64,000 nucleotides of DNA from assembly GCF_000280495.2 (NCBI RefSeq), contig NZ_CP018016.1, positions 4,960,001 through 5,024,000 of the forward strand. Direction: 5' to 3'. This stretch comes from Kosakonia radicincitans DSM 16656. GTDB lineage: Bacteria; Pseudomonadota; Gammaproteobacteria; Enterobacterales; Enterobacteriaceae. The notes beneath the pieces are model-generated. The model was not told where the DNA came from. It ran no database searches and saw only the letters and a program-made list of their open reading frames with translations. Shown one piece after another: positions 16,509-26,241 of the stretch. The first letter of the stretch is position 1, and each line of letters opens with the position of its first letter. A program made the translations under genes and the position numbers.

Positions 16509-19031
16509 ATGAATAAATTCGCTGTTTTACTTTCGGCTACCGCCTTTTTTTTTATTTTATTGCCCGCCTGGGGTAAAGAAATAGCCGCAACTCTGGCTGC
16601 CAGCGAAGACCGTTACACCTTTGATCCACAACTCTTTCGTGGCAGCCGTTTCAGTCAGGATTCATTAACGCGGCTTGCCACGCCGCAGTCGATTGTTCCG
16701 GGCAATTACAAGATGGATGTGTACACCAATAATAAATTGACGGGTACCTATGATGTCTATTTTAAAGGCTTTGCCGACGGTACAAGCCAGCCTTGTCTGA
16801 GCCCGGAGATCCTTGAGTCCACGCACATTAAAAACGCCAAAAGTCCCGCTTCCGCCTCGCCTGAAGATAATTGCGTATTAATTCAGGAGGCCGCACCGGG
16901 CGGCACCAGCCGGACAAATTTACCGCAACTGCGTCTGGATCTTTCCGTGCCGCAGAACCAGATACGCATTCAACCGCGCGGATACGTTGACCCGAATGAA
17001 CTCGATAATGGCGCATCGATGGCGTTTATCAATTACCTCGCGAATTACTACAACGTCTCCTATTCAGAGCCAACTACCCCGAATCAGCATTCGTTGTGGA
17101 TGTCGTTAAGCGGCGGTATGAATTTTGGTTCCTGGCAATACCGGCAATTATCTAATTTCACATGGAATAACCAAAACGGTAACCGCTGGAAAAATATCCG
17201 TAGTTACGTCCAGCACCCGCTCCCAGGCCTGAATAGCCAACTGATGTTCGGCCAGCTCATCACCAAAGGGCGTTTTTTCTCCGGACTGAACTACCGTGGC
17301 GCCAGCATCGCCACCGACGAACGAATGTTGCCGGATTCGATGCGCGGCTATGCGCCTGTTATTCGCGGCGTGGCGACGACCAATGCCCGCGTCTCCGTCA
17401 TGCAGAATGGCAATGAAATTTATCAGACTACCGTCGCGCCGGGGCCGTTTGAAATAACCGATCTCTATCCCACCAGCTTTAGTGGCGATCTTGATGTCTC
17501 GGTAACTGAAGCCAACGGCTCCGTGAGCCGCTTCAGCGTGCCCTTCTCCGCCGTTCCGGAATCGATGCGGCCGGACATTTCCCGCTTCAATCTCGAAATG
17601 GGCAAAACCCAGGACAACGGCGATGATTCGTTTTTCAGCGATATGACCTGGCAGCACGGCCTCACCAATGCCGTCACCTTCAACACTGCGACGCGCGTTG
17701 CCGACGGTTACCAGGCGCTGATGCTCGGCGGAGTTTATGCCAGCGCTTTCGGCGCTATCGGCGCGGATCTAACCTGGTCACACGCACGGCTACCTGATAC
17801 CGGCTATACCGACGGCTGGATGTCGCAGCTTCGCTGGAGTAAAACCTTCCAGCCGACCAACACCACGGTTTCTATGGCGGGATATCGCTATTCCACCCGC
17901 GGCTATCGCGACCTGATGGACGTGCTGGGAGCGCGGGAAGCGCAGCGCAATAATCAGTTGTGGGAATCAGATAGCTGGCGCCAACAATCGCGCTTTGACC
18001 TGACCATGAACCAGAGCCTGGCAGATTTCGGCAACGTTTTTATCTCCGGCTCCATGCAGAATTATCGCGGCGGAAAAAGCCGCGACACGCAACTTCAGCT
18101 TGGTTACAGCAACAGTTTCCGCTACGGGATTTCAATAAATCTTTCCGTTGGCCGACAGCACACCGGCGGCTATCAGAATGCCGGGGATATGCAGACGTTC
18201 ACCGCGTTTTCCCTCTCTTTCCCGCTCGGCGGGAGCAGCCCGCGCGTACCCAGCCTGAGTAATTCATGGATGCACTCAACGGACGGCAGCGATCAATATC
18301 AAAGCTCGCTTTCCGGCATGCTCGATACCGGGCAGACCGCAAGCTACAACCTGGATGTCATGCGCGACCAGCAATATCACCAGACGACGCTCAGTGGCGG
18401 TGTGCAAAAACGGTTCTCTCAAACCACCGTCGGCGTGAACGCCTCGCGCGGGAATGACTACTGGCAGGCTTCCGCTAATGTCCAGGGCGCGGTGGTGGCG
18501 CATTCCGGCGGCATCACATTTGGCCCGTATCTCGGCGATACCTTTGCGCTGGTCGAAGCCAAAGGTGCTGCCGGGGCGAAAGTGTTCAATTCCGAAAATC
18601 TTGCGATCAACGACAGCGGTTATGCGCTGCTCCCGGCCATTACCCCCTACCGTTACAATCGCATCACCCTCGATCCGCAAGATATGGAGGGCGATGCCGA
18701 GCTGGTCGACAACGAAAAACAGATAGCGCCGATTGCCGGGGCGTCGGCCAAAGTCGTCTTCCGTACCCGCAACGGGAAAGCATTATTGATCAAATCGACG
18801 CTGCCGGATGGCTCTGAGCCGCCAGCAGGCGCGGATGTACTTGATGAGAACAACACCCTGATCGGCATCGCCGGGCAAAACGGGCAAATTTACTTGCGCA
18901 CCGATCGACCCAAAGGGCGATTAACGCTGCGTTGGGGAGATGCCCCCCAGGATCGTTGCTATCTCTCGTACGACTTCTCCGGAAAAGATACCGCGAGCCC
19001 TTTAATCCGCCTGAATGCAATCTGCCAGTAA
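16509..19031 (+). CDS. Outer-membrane fimbrial usher
   Basis: About 840 residues from the ATG at 16509, which opens with a signal peptide (MNKFAVLLSATAFFFILLPAWG). The frame is open further upstream, but those 15 residues would spoil the signal. It shows FimD/PapC architecture: an N-terminal chaperone-binding domain, a large beta-barrel with plug region (YAPVIRGVATTNARVSVMQNG) and C-terminal domains (a PPAGADV...IGIAGQNGQIYL plug-like fold, final RCYLSYDF and a C-terminal Cys). Length is normal. It assembles and secretes the fimbria. Confidence 0.95.
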   Translation: MNKFAVLLSATAFFFILLPAWGKEIAATLAASEDRYTFDPQLFRGSRFSQDSLTRLATPQSIVPGNYKMDVYTNNKLTGTYDVYFKGFADGTSQPCLSPEILESTHIKNAKSPASASPEDNCVLIQEAAPGGTSRTNLPQLRLDLSVPQNQIRIQPRGYVDPNELDNGASMAFINYLANYYNVSYSEPTTPNQHSLWMSLSGGMNFGSWQYRQLSNFTWNNQNGNRWKNIRSYVQHPLPGLNSQLMFGQLITKGRFFSGLNYRGASIATDERMLPDSMRGYAPVIRGVATTNARVSVMQNGNEIYQTTVAPGPFEITDLYPTSFSGDLDVSVTEANGSVSRFSVPFSAVPESMRPDISRFNLEMGKTQDNGDDSFFSDMTWQHGLTNAVTFNTATRVADGYQALMLGGVYASAFGAIGADLTWSHARLPDTGYTDGWMSQLRWSKTFQPTNTTVSMAGYRYSTRGYRDLMDVLGAREAQRNNQLWESDSWRQQSRFDLTMNQSLADFGNVFISGSMQNYRGGKSRDTQLQLGYSNSFRYGISINLSVGRQHTGGYQNAGDMQTFTAFSLSFPLGGSSPRVPSLSNSWMHSTDGSDQYQSSLSGMLDTGQTASYNLDVMRDQQYHQTTLSGGVQKRFSQTTVGVNASRGNDYWQASANVQGAVVAHSGGITFGPYLGDTFALVEAKGAAGAKVFNSENLAINDSGYALLPAITPYRYNRITLDPQDMEGDAELVDNEKQIAPIAGASAKVVFRTRNGKALLIKSTLPDGSEPPAGADVLDENNTLIGIAGQNGQIYLRTDRPKGRLTLRWGDAPQDRCYLSYDFSGKDTASPLIRLNAICQ

Positions 19032-19045
19032 AGGGAGAAACCGGC

Positions 19046-20386
19046 ATGACAAAGCACGCTATTTTGTTCCTGAAACTCCTGCTCGCGTTGTTGGCACTGC
19101 TGCACGCGTCGGCGTGGGCCATATGTACCAAAACCAATGTTAGCCAGACCGATGATTTCAACTCCGCGCAGATCAAGTTCGGCAAGATTAACCTGATCGA
19201 TACCTACTTCGCGCCCGTCGGAACATTAATTGCCACCACGGTAACGCCACCAACCAACTACACTGCCGGCGGCGCTTCGGGCGCATCGGTATTGTGGGAG
19301 TGCGATCAGGCCGACCTGGCCAGTATCCATTTTTTGGTGGCGATCAATGGTGACGATCGAGTGGGCGGCTATTACAACATCGGCGCAAACGACAATTTGA
19401 CGAATGTCTACGCCACATGGTTTGCCTATGTTGGCATCAAGCAGTCAATGTCGGGCATAACGTTGACGCGCAACTGGCAAAAAATCCCCGTGACGACTTA
19501 CGCCACCGTCGGCTCAAAAATTCAGATCCGCTTACAGGATATTCCACCGTTGCAGTCTGAGCTTTACCGGGTCAGTACGTTACCCGGTTTGGGCGCAATA
19601 ACCAGCTATTGCGGCAACAACAATAACAACGGTTCGGGCATTGTCTTTGCCACCCCCTCGGGTGAGCTGTATACCTGCACGCAACCGAATGCCTATATCC
19701 AGCTTTCCGGCCCCGGCGCTATCGTACCTTTTGGTCATGATGAAGCCGGTGAGGACAGCGCCACAAACTCAGACTTTTGGCTTGCTGACAATGGTTTTGG
19801 TTACGGCATGCGCATGGCGAACAAACTTTATAACAATCCCACCTGCACGGTACGCAACGCCACGCCGCTGGTGCTGTTACCCACCATCAGCGTGAGAGAT
19901 CTGGACGCTGGCATGGCAAGCAGCGCGAATTTCAACGTGCAACTGGAATGCAACAACACGGTCGTTTCCGGCCTGAACGATACCCAGGTTGCGCTGGGTT
20001 TTCAGGTTTCCGAAGGCGCTTACCGCGCGGCGCAGAGTCTGAATCTGGTCAACGCCAGCGGCGGCGTCAGGGCGCTGGTTTCTGATAACTATAATGCGCC
20101 GGAGATGGCGAAAGGCGTGGGCATAACCATTGCCAACAGCGTCAACCCGGGCCAGCCAATGACGTTTCTTGGCCAGTCCACGAATGTGCCGCTTTCGCCC
20201 ACGCCCGCAGGCAATAACGCAGGCTGGTATCCGGTGCTCACTGGCGCAACGCCGAACGGCAGTTCATACCCCGGCTTCAGCAATTACAGCCTCTCCTTTA
20301 TCGCCAGCCTGCAAAAACTGCCTGGAATGACGGTTACCGCAGGCCGCGTTCATGCCACCGCGTACGTGATTGTGAAAATGCAATGA
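19046..20386 (+). CDS. Fimbrial tip adhesin
   Basis: A 446-residue protein from the ATG at 19046 (GGGAG site 7 bases before; signal peptide LLALLALLHASAWA). It is about twice pilin length: an N-terminal part without pilin signatures (about 25-270, candidate receptor-binding domain with many Asn/Thr/Tyr) and a C-terminal pilin domain starting near PTCTVRNATPLVLLPTIS with the paired Cys (FNVQLECNN) and a C-terminal donor-accepting pattern (ATAYVIVKMQ). This two-domain layout is that of FimH-type tip adhesins. The ligand cannot be predicted. Confidence 0.85.
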   Translation: MTKHAILFLKLLLALLALLHASAWAICTKTNVSQTDDFNSAQIKFGKINLIDTYFAPVGTLIATTVTPPTNYTAGGASGASVLWECDQADLASIHFLVAINGDDRVGGYYNIGANDNLTNVYATWFAYVGIKQSMSGITLTRNWQKIPVTTYATVGSKIQIRLQDIPPLQSELYRVSTLPGLGAITSYCGNNNNNGSGIVFATPSGELYTCTQPNAYIQLSGPGAIVPFGHDEAGEDSATNSDFWLADNGFGYGMRMANKLYNNPTCTVRNATPLVLLPTISVRDLDAGMASSANFNVQLECNNTVVSGLNDTQVALGFQVSEGAYRAAQSLNLVNASGGVRALVSDNYNAPEMAKGVGITIANSVNPGQPMTFLGQSTNVPLSPTPAGNNAGWYPVLTGATPNGSSYPGFSNYSLSFIASLQKLPGMTVTAGRVHATAYVIVKMQ

Positions 20387-21090
20387 GCCGGTTTTTCATG
20401 CTGCTGTTTGTCCTGTTCGTACCGGCGACATTGGCTGGCGTAATGCCGGCCATGACACGGGTGATTTATCCACCGAATGCGCGTGAAAAAACGCTGATGC
20501 TGGTGAACACCAATGCCTGGCCGGTGATAGTACAAACCTGGGCAGATAACGGCGAAGGCTCGCCGGATAACGGCGCTGCGCCCTTTGTCATTCTGCCGCC
20601 GGTCTTTCGCCTGGCCCCCGGAAGCACGCAGGGGTTGCGCATCATTTATAACCGCGATCCGCTGCCGACGGATCGGGAATCGGTTTTCTGGCTCAATCTG
20701 TATGAAGTGCCGCCGGACAACGCAGGCCTGGACAAGCCGTTTCTGAAGCTGGCAATGAATACCCAGCTAAAGATCTTTTACCGCCCACAAACCCTCACCC
20801 TGACACCCGAGGAAGCGATCGGCAAACTGACATTTCGCCTGTATGCGGAGGGTGAAAAGTCCTGGCTCGAATTCAACAACCCAACGCCGCTGGGCATTTC
20901 GTTTACCACAATCAGCGTGACAGGCCACACCGGGCAGACGAAAGCGCACCAGCAGGACGATATGATGATTAGACCCTTCAGCCAGCGGCGTTACTTGCTG
21001 GAGCGCAATGTCGGCAGCGAAGCAATAAACGTGGAAGCGGGCTGGATAAACGATAGCGGGGAAATATTGAAACATCGGTTTATGAAATAA
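20383..21090 (+). CDS. Second periplasmic fimbrial chaperone
   Basis: A 235-residue PapD-like chaperone whose ATG overlaps the adhesin stop (ATGA). It has a signal peptide, TRVIYPPNAREKTLMLVN, FRLAPGSTQGLRIIYN, and the DRESVFWLNLYEVPP signature. It resembles the first chaperone in layout but is clearly diverged. Being coupled to the adhesin gene, it may be specific for the adhesin, while the first serves the shaft pilin; this is inference. Confidence 0.93.
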   Translation: MSRFFMLLFVLFVPATLAGVMPAMTRVIYPPNAREKTLMLVNTNAWPVIVQTWADNGEGSPDNGAAPFVILPPVFRLAPGSTQGLRIIYNRDPLPTDRESVFWLNLYEVPPDNAGLDKPFLKLAMNTQLKIFYRPQTLTLTPEEAIGKLTFRLYAEGEKSWLEFNNPTPLGISFTTISVTGHTGQTKAHQQDDMMIRPFSQRRYLLERNVGSEAINVEAGWINDSGEILKHRFMK

Positions 21091-21206
21091 ACCATGTGCA
21101 TTTTACTGCAATGGGAGGGTTAAAATTCAGCGAAATCACCTGACTGTTTAAAATATAAATTCAAGTTATTCACGGGGTTATTTAGCGCGGCGTAAATTGT
21201 AATAGC

Positions 21207-21238
21207 AGTGCCCTCACTCATCAGGAGGGCACTTTTTT
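21207..21238 (+). terminator. Rho-independent terminator of the fimbrial operon
   Basis: A perfect 9-base-pair stem AGTGCCCTC/GAGGGCACT with a 9-base loop followed by six T, about 115 bases after the last fimbrial stop. Confidence 0.9.
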
Positions 21239-21251
21239 GATTGGGTGAGTG

Positions 21252-23165
21252 TCAGAAAGACTCCCAGTCAGCCCCATTGCTTGTTGACGTTGCGGGCCTC
21301 AGGCTAACCTTGCTGCGAGCCGCTGCGGGTGCGTGTTTCGGCTTCGCGGTCTCTGAGCTCAGCTTGAACACGGAAACCAGTTGAGTGAGCTGTTCAGCCT
21401 GTTGTTCCAGTGATAATGACGCCGCAGACGACTCCTGAACCAGCGCAGCATTCTGCTGGGTCGTTGAATCCAGCTCCGTCACTGCTTTACCAATCTGATC
21501 AATACCTCTGCTCTGCTCTTCTGAGGCGCTTGAAATTTCATTCATAATCCCGCTCACGTTGGTGACTGAGGATACAATCTGCTCCATGGTCGAACCGGCT
21601 TTATTCGCCATTTCTGAACCGGTCATCACGCGTTGCACGGACTCTTTTATCAGCCCTTCGATCTCCTTAGCGGCATTAGCGCTGCGTTGGGCCAGGCTTC
21701 TTACTTCGCCCGCCACCACCGCAAATCCGCGCCCTTGTTCACCTGCGCGTGCCGCCTCTACAGCAGCGTTAAGTGCAAGGATATTGGTCTGGAAAGAAAT
21801 GCCATTTATTACGCTGATAATATCCGTGATCTTGTTTGAGCTTTCAGTGATAGTTTCCATCGTGCTGACGACGTCCCAGACAATTTTCCCACCGGAACGC
21901 GCATGCTCTGCCGCCACCCCTGCGAGCTGACTGGCTTCACGCGCATTGTCTGCATTGCGCTTAACCGTTGAGGTCAACTCTTCCATACTTGCCGCAGTTT
22001 CAACCACCGCAGCAGACTGCTCTTCCGTGCGGGAAGCCAGGTCAATATTGCCTGCCGAAATATCCGACGAGGCATTAGCCACATGAATTACCGACTCTTT
22101 AATTTGGGTGATCATGTCGCGAAGTCTGTCATTCATCATGCCCATTGCCTGCGTCAGGCGGCCCAGTTCATCGGTTGACTGCGGCTCAATGATGGCGGTC
22201 AGGTCACCACCGGCAATACGTTCAGCCAGCGTCAAATTATGTTTTATCTGGCGTGTCATCTGCCGGGTAAGCAGCCAGGCGACCAGTAACCCCGTCAGCA
22301 CGGCGCAAATGGCAACGATACCCATAATTATCATTACCCGCTGAATAATATCGATATTTTTCTGGGTCTGGCCGGTCACCAAATCGGCAGTAATGGTGTT
22401 AATTTTTTCTGCGATACCGGTGAGATCCGTAGCAGCTTTCTGCGATTCCTGCAGAGCATTCATATAAGAGACAACGTTATCCTGCATCCCGTTAAGAAAT
22501 GCCTGCGCCAGTTCTTTGTCTTCCGCATTGAGGCTCAGGTTTTCTGAATGGACGATCTTCGACGCGGCATCGGATTGTGCCTTGAAAACATCTACCCCCT
22601 GCTTACCTGCCGATGACTGGATTGCATAAGCGGCACCCCAGATATTATTGAGGCGATTGAGTAACGTTATTTCATCTTTAGACGTATTTTCTTGCTGCTC
22701 TATGCGGGTACTGAATTTATCCAGCAAGGTTTTCAGCTCGGGAGAGGTCAACCCCTGCGCTTTCCCGACAGTCACTTGTTCCAGTTTAACGAACGTGTCG
22801 CGGTGGCTGGCATAGTCAGGAATAGTACTGCGCAATTCTTCAAACAAAACGCGGGCATCGCTGTCCCAGGTAAAGTCCAGACCAGTGATTGCTTTTTGAT
22901 CCATCTTTTCAATGGCGACTTTATTCGCCTGAAGTGATGTTTCATCATGGTTTAATTGATAATTCAAGCGGCTACGTCGCGCAGTATTAAGCTCCGTGCT
23001 GATTTCATTGATTAATTTGCCCTTTAAGGCATGGTCACGGATATTGGCAGACTGTTGTATGCTGATGAGTGAAGACAGCACAATAATAACGATTAAAACT
23101 GCAAACCCGCCAAACAGCTTGGCAGCCACAGGCAGATTTTTTATTGACGGTAACAGCTTAGACAT
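21252..23165 (-). CDS. Methyl-accepting chemotaxis protein
   Basis: A 637-residue transmembrane chemoreceptor: TM1 (about 14-36), a periplasmic four-helix ligand domain (about 37-275), TM2 (about 276-300, [18 protein letters not shown]), a HAMP domain, and the cytoplasmic signalling hairpin with the invariant tip [19 protein letters not shown]. The C-terminus is NGADWESF, close to the NWETF-type pentapeptide that tethers CheR and CheB, so it is a high-abundance-type receptor. The ligand is unknown. It is a single gene with its own flagellar-class promoter, and converges on the fimbrial operon: motility and adhesion genes lie back to back. Confidence 0.95.
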   Translation of the reverse strand: MSKLLPSIKNLPVAAKLFGGFAVLIVIIVLSSLISIQQSANIRDHALKGKLINEISTELNTARRSRLNYQLNHDETSLQANKVAIEKMDQKAITGLDFTWDSDARVLFEELRSTIPDYASHRDTFVKLEQVTVGKAQGLTSPELKTLLDKFSTRIEQQENTSKDEITLLNRLNNIWGAAYAIQSSAGKQGVDVFKAQSDAASKIVHSENLSLNAEDKELAQAFLNGMQDNVVSYMNALQESQKAATDLTGIAEKINTITADLVTGQTQKNIDIIQRVMIIMGIVAICAVLTGLLVAWLLTRQMTRQIKHNLTLAERIAGGDLTAIIEPQSTDELGRLTQAMGMMNDRLRDMITQIKESVIHVANASSDISAGNIDLASRTEEQSAAVVETAASMEELTSTVKRNADNAREASQLAGVAAEHARSGGKIVWDVVSTMETITESSNKITDIISVINGISFQTNILALNAAVEAARAGEQGRGFAVVAGEVRSLAQRSANAAKEIEGLIKESVQRVMTGSEMANKAGSTMEQIVSSVTNVSGIMNEISSASEEQSRGIDQIGKAVTELDSTTQQNAALVQESSAASLSLEQQAEQLTQLVSVFKLSSETAKPKHAPAAARSKVSLRPATSTSNGADWESF

Positions 23166-23285
23166 AGAGGTATCCTCAGTAATCTTTCTTAATTTTCGAA
23201 AGATGGTTTCATTTTTACTTCTTATCTGATCACAGGTTTATTCACTTGTTTTTGAGGACTCAGGAGAAGTTGGCCATCTACTTAC

Positions 23286-23312
23286 TTATCGTCAATTACG
23301 CAATTTCTTTTA
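23286..23312 (-). promoter_or_regulatory. Sigma28 (FliA)-type promoter of the chemoreceptor gene
   Basis: On the minus strand TAAAAGAA, 11 bases, then GACGATAA. The FliA consensus is TAAAGTTT-N11-GCCGATAA: the TAAA core and spacing are exact and the -10 element matches 7 of 8 bases. It lies about 120 bases before the chemoreceptor ATG, with a TGAGG ribosome-binding site just before the start. Confidence 0.8.
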
Positions 23313-23665
23313 ATAAAATAATGGGAAAAGAGATCCACTGAAAATATATCCCAGACAAATGAATAACGTTGCAAAAAATAATGTGGGCAAGTCTACATAT
23401 TACTATGCGGTTATCGTGGTAATGATGATCCCGCAAAGTTATTTATTCTCTGATGCCATAGCCTGGCGTAAACCTATTAATGAGTTTTCACTATCCGAAG
23501 GATATTTTGGAGTGGCTGATAGCGTGTTATTAATTATCGTTTCGCACTGTCCGTGAAGCCTGTTTACGATAATATGCTGAGCTGCTTCACTATTTACCCT
23601 GCCGGGATATGCCCCAGGCTTGTTTTTCAGCACTCACCATCGACAACCTTCATCGTGCCAGCAAA
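23313..23665. other. Intergenic stretch without a recognisable gene
   Basis: Between the chemoreceptor promoter and the HxlR terminator. A 65-codon open frame (23359-23556) shows no ribosome-binding site or recognisable domain and is not called. Nothing else is seen. Confidence 0.5.
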
Positions 23666-23697
23666 GAGCGAAAAGCAGGCATCCGTGATTTTCGCTC
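23666..23697 (-). terminator. Terminator-like hairpin after the HxlR gene
   Basis: Arms GAGCGAAAA (23666-23674) and TTTTCGCTC (23689-23697). Read on the minus strand the stem is followed by TTTG, 25 bases after the HxlR stop. The U-run is short, so it is a moderate terminator. Confidence 0.55.
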
Positions 23698-23722
23698 AGC
23701 AACAAAAAAGTTCTGCTAATAC

Positions 23723-24049
23723 TTAAGCCTCGCGTTTTTCTGCCCACTTCAGCATTGCATCGAGAGCAGGGCACAGCGCCTGTCCCCACTCAGTGAGCCG
23801 ATATTCCACTTTCGGCGGCACCTGGGGATATACCGTCCGCGACACGATTCCGTCGGCTTCAAGCTGTCGCAATTGCTGCGCCAGCATCTTCTGCGAAATA
23901 CCGGGGATCAGTTTTTCGAAATCGGAATAGCGCTGCACCTTTCCGTCGAAGAGATGAAAAAGAATAATTAATTTCCAGCGCCCTTCCAGCAGTCGCAGGA
24001 CTTGCTCCACGCCGCTTGCAGCAGATTCCGGGCTATATAACTTACTCAT
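23723..24049 (-). CDS. HxlR-family transcriptional regulator
   Basis: About 108 residues from the ATG at 24049; a GTG at 24091 would add 14 residues. It has the HxlR winged-helix pattern: VLRLLEGRWKLIILFHLF, RYSDFEKLIPGISQKMLAQQLRQLEADGIVSR and YRLTEWGQAL, ending in a short helix. Family members bind as dimers and often respond to aldehydes or quinones, usually controlling a divergent oxidoreductase. Here it is divergent from an NTF2-like/SDR operon, which is the probable target. Confidence 0.9.
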   Translation of the reverse strand: MSKLYSPESAASGVEQVLRLLEGRWKLIILFHLFDGKVQRYSDFEKLIPGISQKMLAQQLRQLEADGIVSRTVYPQVPPKVEYRLTEWGQALCPALDAMLKWAEKREA

Positions 24050-24107
24050 AATATAGTCACTCACTTTTTCGTGCGTACTTGTCAATTTCACAGTCTATGT
24101 TGAAAAT

Positions 24108-24129
24108 TCCCGTACTGTAAATTACGGGA
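24108..24129. promoter_or_regulatory. Inverted repeat overlapping the ribosome-binding site of the NTF2-like gene
   Basis: TCCCGTA (24108-24114) and TACGGGA (24123-24129), 8 bases apart. The right arm contains the GGGAG ribosome-binding site of the gene starting at 24140. It could be the HxlR operator in DNA or a translation-masking hairpin in RNA. Confidence 0.5.
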
Positions 24130-24139
24130 GTATAAAGCC

Positions 24140-24466
24140 ATGTCATTATCACTACCGCACGCTATTTCTACCTATTTCGCGATCAGCAATGGTGGCGATA
24201 TCGCCAACGTTAAGCACTGCTTTACCGCAGATGCCGTCGTGAAAGATGAAGGTAAAACCCATCAGGGACATGCGGCGATCGAGGCATGGCAACGTGCCGC
24301 GCAGGCCGCGTTTGACTACAGCGTTGAGCCGGTTCAGATTCTCATCGACGGCGACCGGGTGACCGTCACGTCGAACGTCGCCGGTAATTTTCCCGGCAGC
24401 CCGGTAGTGCTGAAACATACTTTCGGCCTGGCCGGCGACAAGATCAACACACTGGAGATTGTCTGA
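24140..24466 (+). CDS. SnoaL/NTF2-like protein
   Basis: A 108-residue protein with the cone-shaped NTF2 fold pattern: an N-terminal helix ([20 protein letters not shown]), [22 protein letters not shown], and C-terminal strands ([24 protein letters not shown]). Proteins of this type act as small isomerases/cyclases or ligand binders. The last base of its TGA stop is the first base of the next gene's ATG, so it is coupled to the SDR gene. Substrate unknown. Confidence 0.85.
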   Translation: MSLSLPHAISTYFAISNGGDIANVKHCFTADAVVKDEGKTHQGHAAIEAWQRAAQAAFDYSVEPVQILIDGDRVTVTSNVAGNFPGSPVVLKHTFGLAGDKINTLEIV

Positions 24467-25245
24467 TGTCGTGGGATCTTGATTTCCAGGGCACGCGCGT
24501 GGTGGTGACGGCGGGCACTAAAGGCGTTGGTAAAGCGGTCGTCGGGTTATTAAAACAGCTGGGCGCCAGGGTGTTAACGACGGCGCGCCACGCTCCTGCG
24601 GAATGTCTCGCCGATGTCTTCGTCGCGGCAGACCTGACCACTGCCGACGGGTGCGCCTCAGTAGCGCAAGCCGTTCAGACGCACCTGGGCGGTGTCGATA
24701 CCATCATTCATGTGGTGGGCGGTTCTACCGCTCCCGCCGGTGGTTTTGCGGCGCTGGGCGAAGAGGAATGGCAGCAGGAACTCAACCTTAATCTGTTGCC
24801 AGCGGTACGCTTAGATCGTGCGCTGTTGCCAGGAATGCTGGCACAGGGTAGCGGAGTGATCATTCACGTCACCTCTATCCAGCGTGAATTGCCGTTGCCG
24901 GAATCGACCACCGGCTATGCAGCGGCCAAAGCGGCGCTCTCGGCATACAGCAAAAGCCTGTCGAAAGAGGTTTCGCCAAAGGGAATTCGGGTTGTGCGCG
25001 TTGCGCCCGGCTGGATCGAAACCGAAGCGGCGGTGGCACTGGCGGAGCGGCTGGCGCAGCAGGCGGGAACGGATTATGAAGGCGGTAAACAGATCATCAT
25101 GAATGCACTCGGTGGTATTCCGCTGGGGCGTCCGTCAAAGCCGATTGAGGTGGCGAATCTCATTGCCTTCCTCGCCTCATCTCATGCAGCCGCCATCACC
25201 GGTACCGAATATGTCATCGATGGCGGCACCATCCCGACGGTGTAA
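24466..25245 (+). CDS. SDR-family oxidoreductase
   Basis: A 259-residue classical short-chain dehydrogenase with cofactor motif TAGTKGVG (about residues 14-21), HVVGG in place of NNAG, catalytic Ser (HVTSIQ), YAAAK (Tyr/Lys) and RVAPGWIET. The C-terminal IDGGT is typical. Expressed with the NTF2-like protein and probably repressed or induced through the divergent HxlR regulator; the pair resembles aldehyde or quinone-responsive detoxification sets, but the substrate is not evident. Confidence 0.9.
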   Translation: MSWDLDFQGTRVVVTAGTKGVGKAVVGLLKQLGARVLTTARHAPAECLADVFVAADLTTADGCASVAQAVQTHLGGVDTIIHVVGGSTAPAGGFAALGEEEWQQELNLNLLPAVRLDRALLPGMLAQGSGVIIHVTSIQRELPLPESTTGYAAAKAALSAYSKSLSKEVSPKGIRVVRVAPGWIETEAAVALAERLAQQAGTDYEGGKQIIMNALGGIPLGRPSKPIEVANLIAFLASSHAAAITGTEYVIDGGTIPTV

Positions 25246-25255
25246 CGCTGTATCA

Positions 25256-25282
25256 CAATCGGCGCATCATTTGCGCCGATTG
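25256..25282 (+). terminator. Strong hairpin after the SDR gene (no T-run)
   Basis: A perfect 11-base-pair stem CAATCGGCGCA/TGCGCCGATTG with a 5-base loop, 10 bases after the SDR stop. No T-run follows, so termination may be weak or depend on Rho; it also faces the convergent GST gene. Confidence 0.55.
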
Positions 25283-25334
25283 CGATCGCTTGTGGAAATC
25301 GGATAACCGTAATCTCCGCTCATTAGCATCGCTT

Positions 25335-25940
25335 TTAACCCAGGGGATATTTTTTAAACGCTGGCAGGGCTTCACATGCTTCAGCAAGCGACTGAATGTT
25401 TTTAAAATTGTCTGCCGCTACCACCCCTGGGATCATGAACTGAATAAACGACCACACCACCGTACTGGTTACCGCGACCTGGTCAGGGCGGGGTGCTATA
25501 GCGCGACCTTCAAGCAGAGTATCCCATTCACGGCATGCTGCGAGCAGTTGCCGGGTAATTCGCTCAACCCACGGCTGATGTTGTTTTTCTTCTGGTCTGA
25601 GCTTGTGCTCATAAATATTTTGCACCGCTTTTTCGCAGGCTGCGAGAATAATGCCCAAAATCTGCAGATCTTTTGCCAGCGCGTCGGTATTGGCGGGTAA
25701 AAGTTTGTGATTTGCTCCGGACAGGGCTTCAAAATAATAAAGAATGAGCGTTGAATCCATCAACTGCAAACCGCTATCCAGAATGACCGTCGGGGCTTTG
25801 ACTACCGGGTTAATGCGGGAAAACTCTTCAAATGTGCTAAATACCGAGAGCGGCATACTGTTGAATTCGATGCCATAGAGTTCCAGGGATACCGCAACAC
25901 GCCTTACGTAAGGCGAATCCATCATACCAATGAGTTTCAT
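25335..25940 (-). CDS. Glutathione S-transferase-like protein
   Basis: A 201-residue GST: an N-terminal thioredoxin-like domain (MKLIGMMDSPYVRRVAVSLEL with the Ser9-type active-site position, NPVVKAPTVILDSGLQLMDS, the cis-Pro and DS glutathione-binding motif) and a C-terminal helical domain. Such proteins conjugate glutathione to electrophiles or reduce mixed disulfides. It is divergent from a LysR regulator that probably controls it. Confidence 0.9.
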   Translation of the reverse strand: MKLIGMMDSPYVRRVAVSLELYGIEFNSMPLSVFSTFEEFSRINPVVKAPTVILDSGLQLMDSTLILYYFEALSGANHKLLPANTDALAKDLQILGIILAACEKAVQNIYEHKLRPEEKQHQPWVERITRQLLAACREWDTLLEGRAIAPRPDQVAVTSTVVWSFIQFMIPGVVAADNFKNIQSLAEACEALPAFKKYPLG

Positions 25941-26203
25941 CGTTATTCCTGTTCGTGCTACACAACTGTCGTTAATCGATTACCTGTCAGCATCAGGTGA
26001 TTCGGCAAAGCAGGCAGGCACACATTATCGTAAATCTGCAGGGGCGAATATCATGGATTCCTTACCTCAGGTGTTAGTATTTCTAACCTGTTATTCCACT
26101 TTCGCAGGATGAAAAGGCAACGATGGAAATTAATCCATTTAAAATCATTAAGTTAATTTATCACGCCATTAAATCCAGATTTAAAAAAGGTTTATATGGT
26201 AGT

Positions 26204-26229
26204 AACGTTAACGTATTAAACAACGTTAA
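26204..26229. promoter_or_regulatory. Two copies of AACGTTAA before the LysR gene
   Basis: AACGTTAA at 26204-26211 and 26222-26229, 18 bases apart centre to centre, close to two helical turns, just before the LysR start. Candidate binding site for LysR autoregulation or control of the divergent GST gene. The rest of 25941-26241 is AT-rich and shows no gene. Confidence 0.4.
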
Positions 26230-26241
26230 GAAAAATGCCCT

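Noticed and set aside
23359..23556. Hydrophobic 65-codon open frame after the chemoreceptor promoter
   Set aside because: No ribosome-binding site, no recognisable domain, and it lies on the strand opposite to the neighbouring promoter; a chance frame is more likely.
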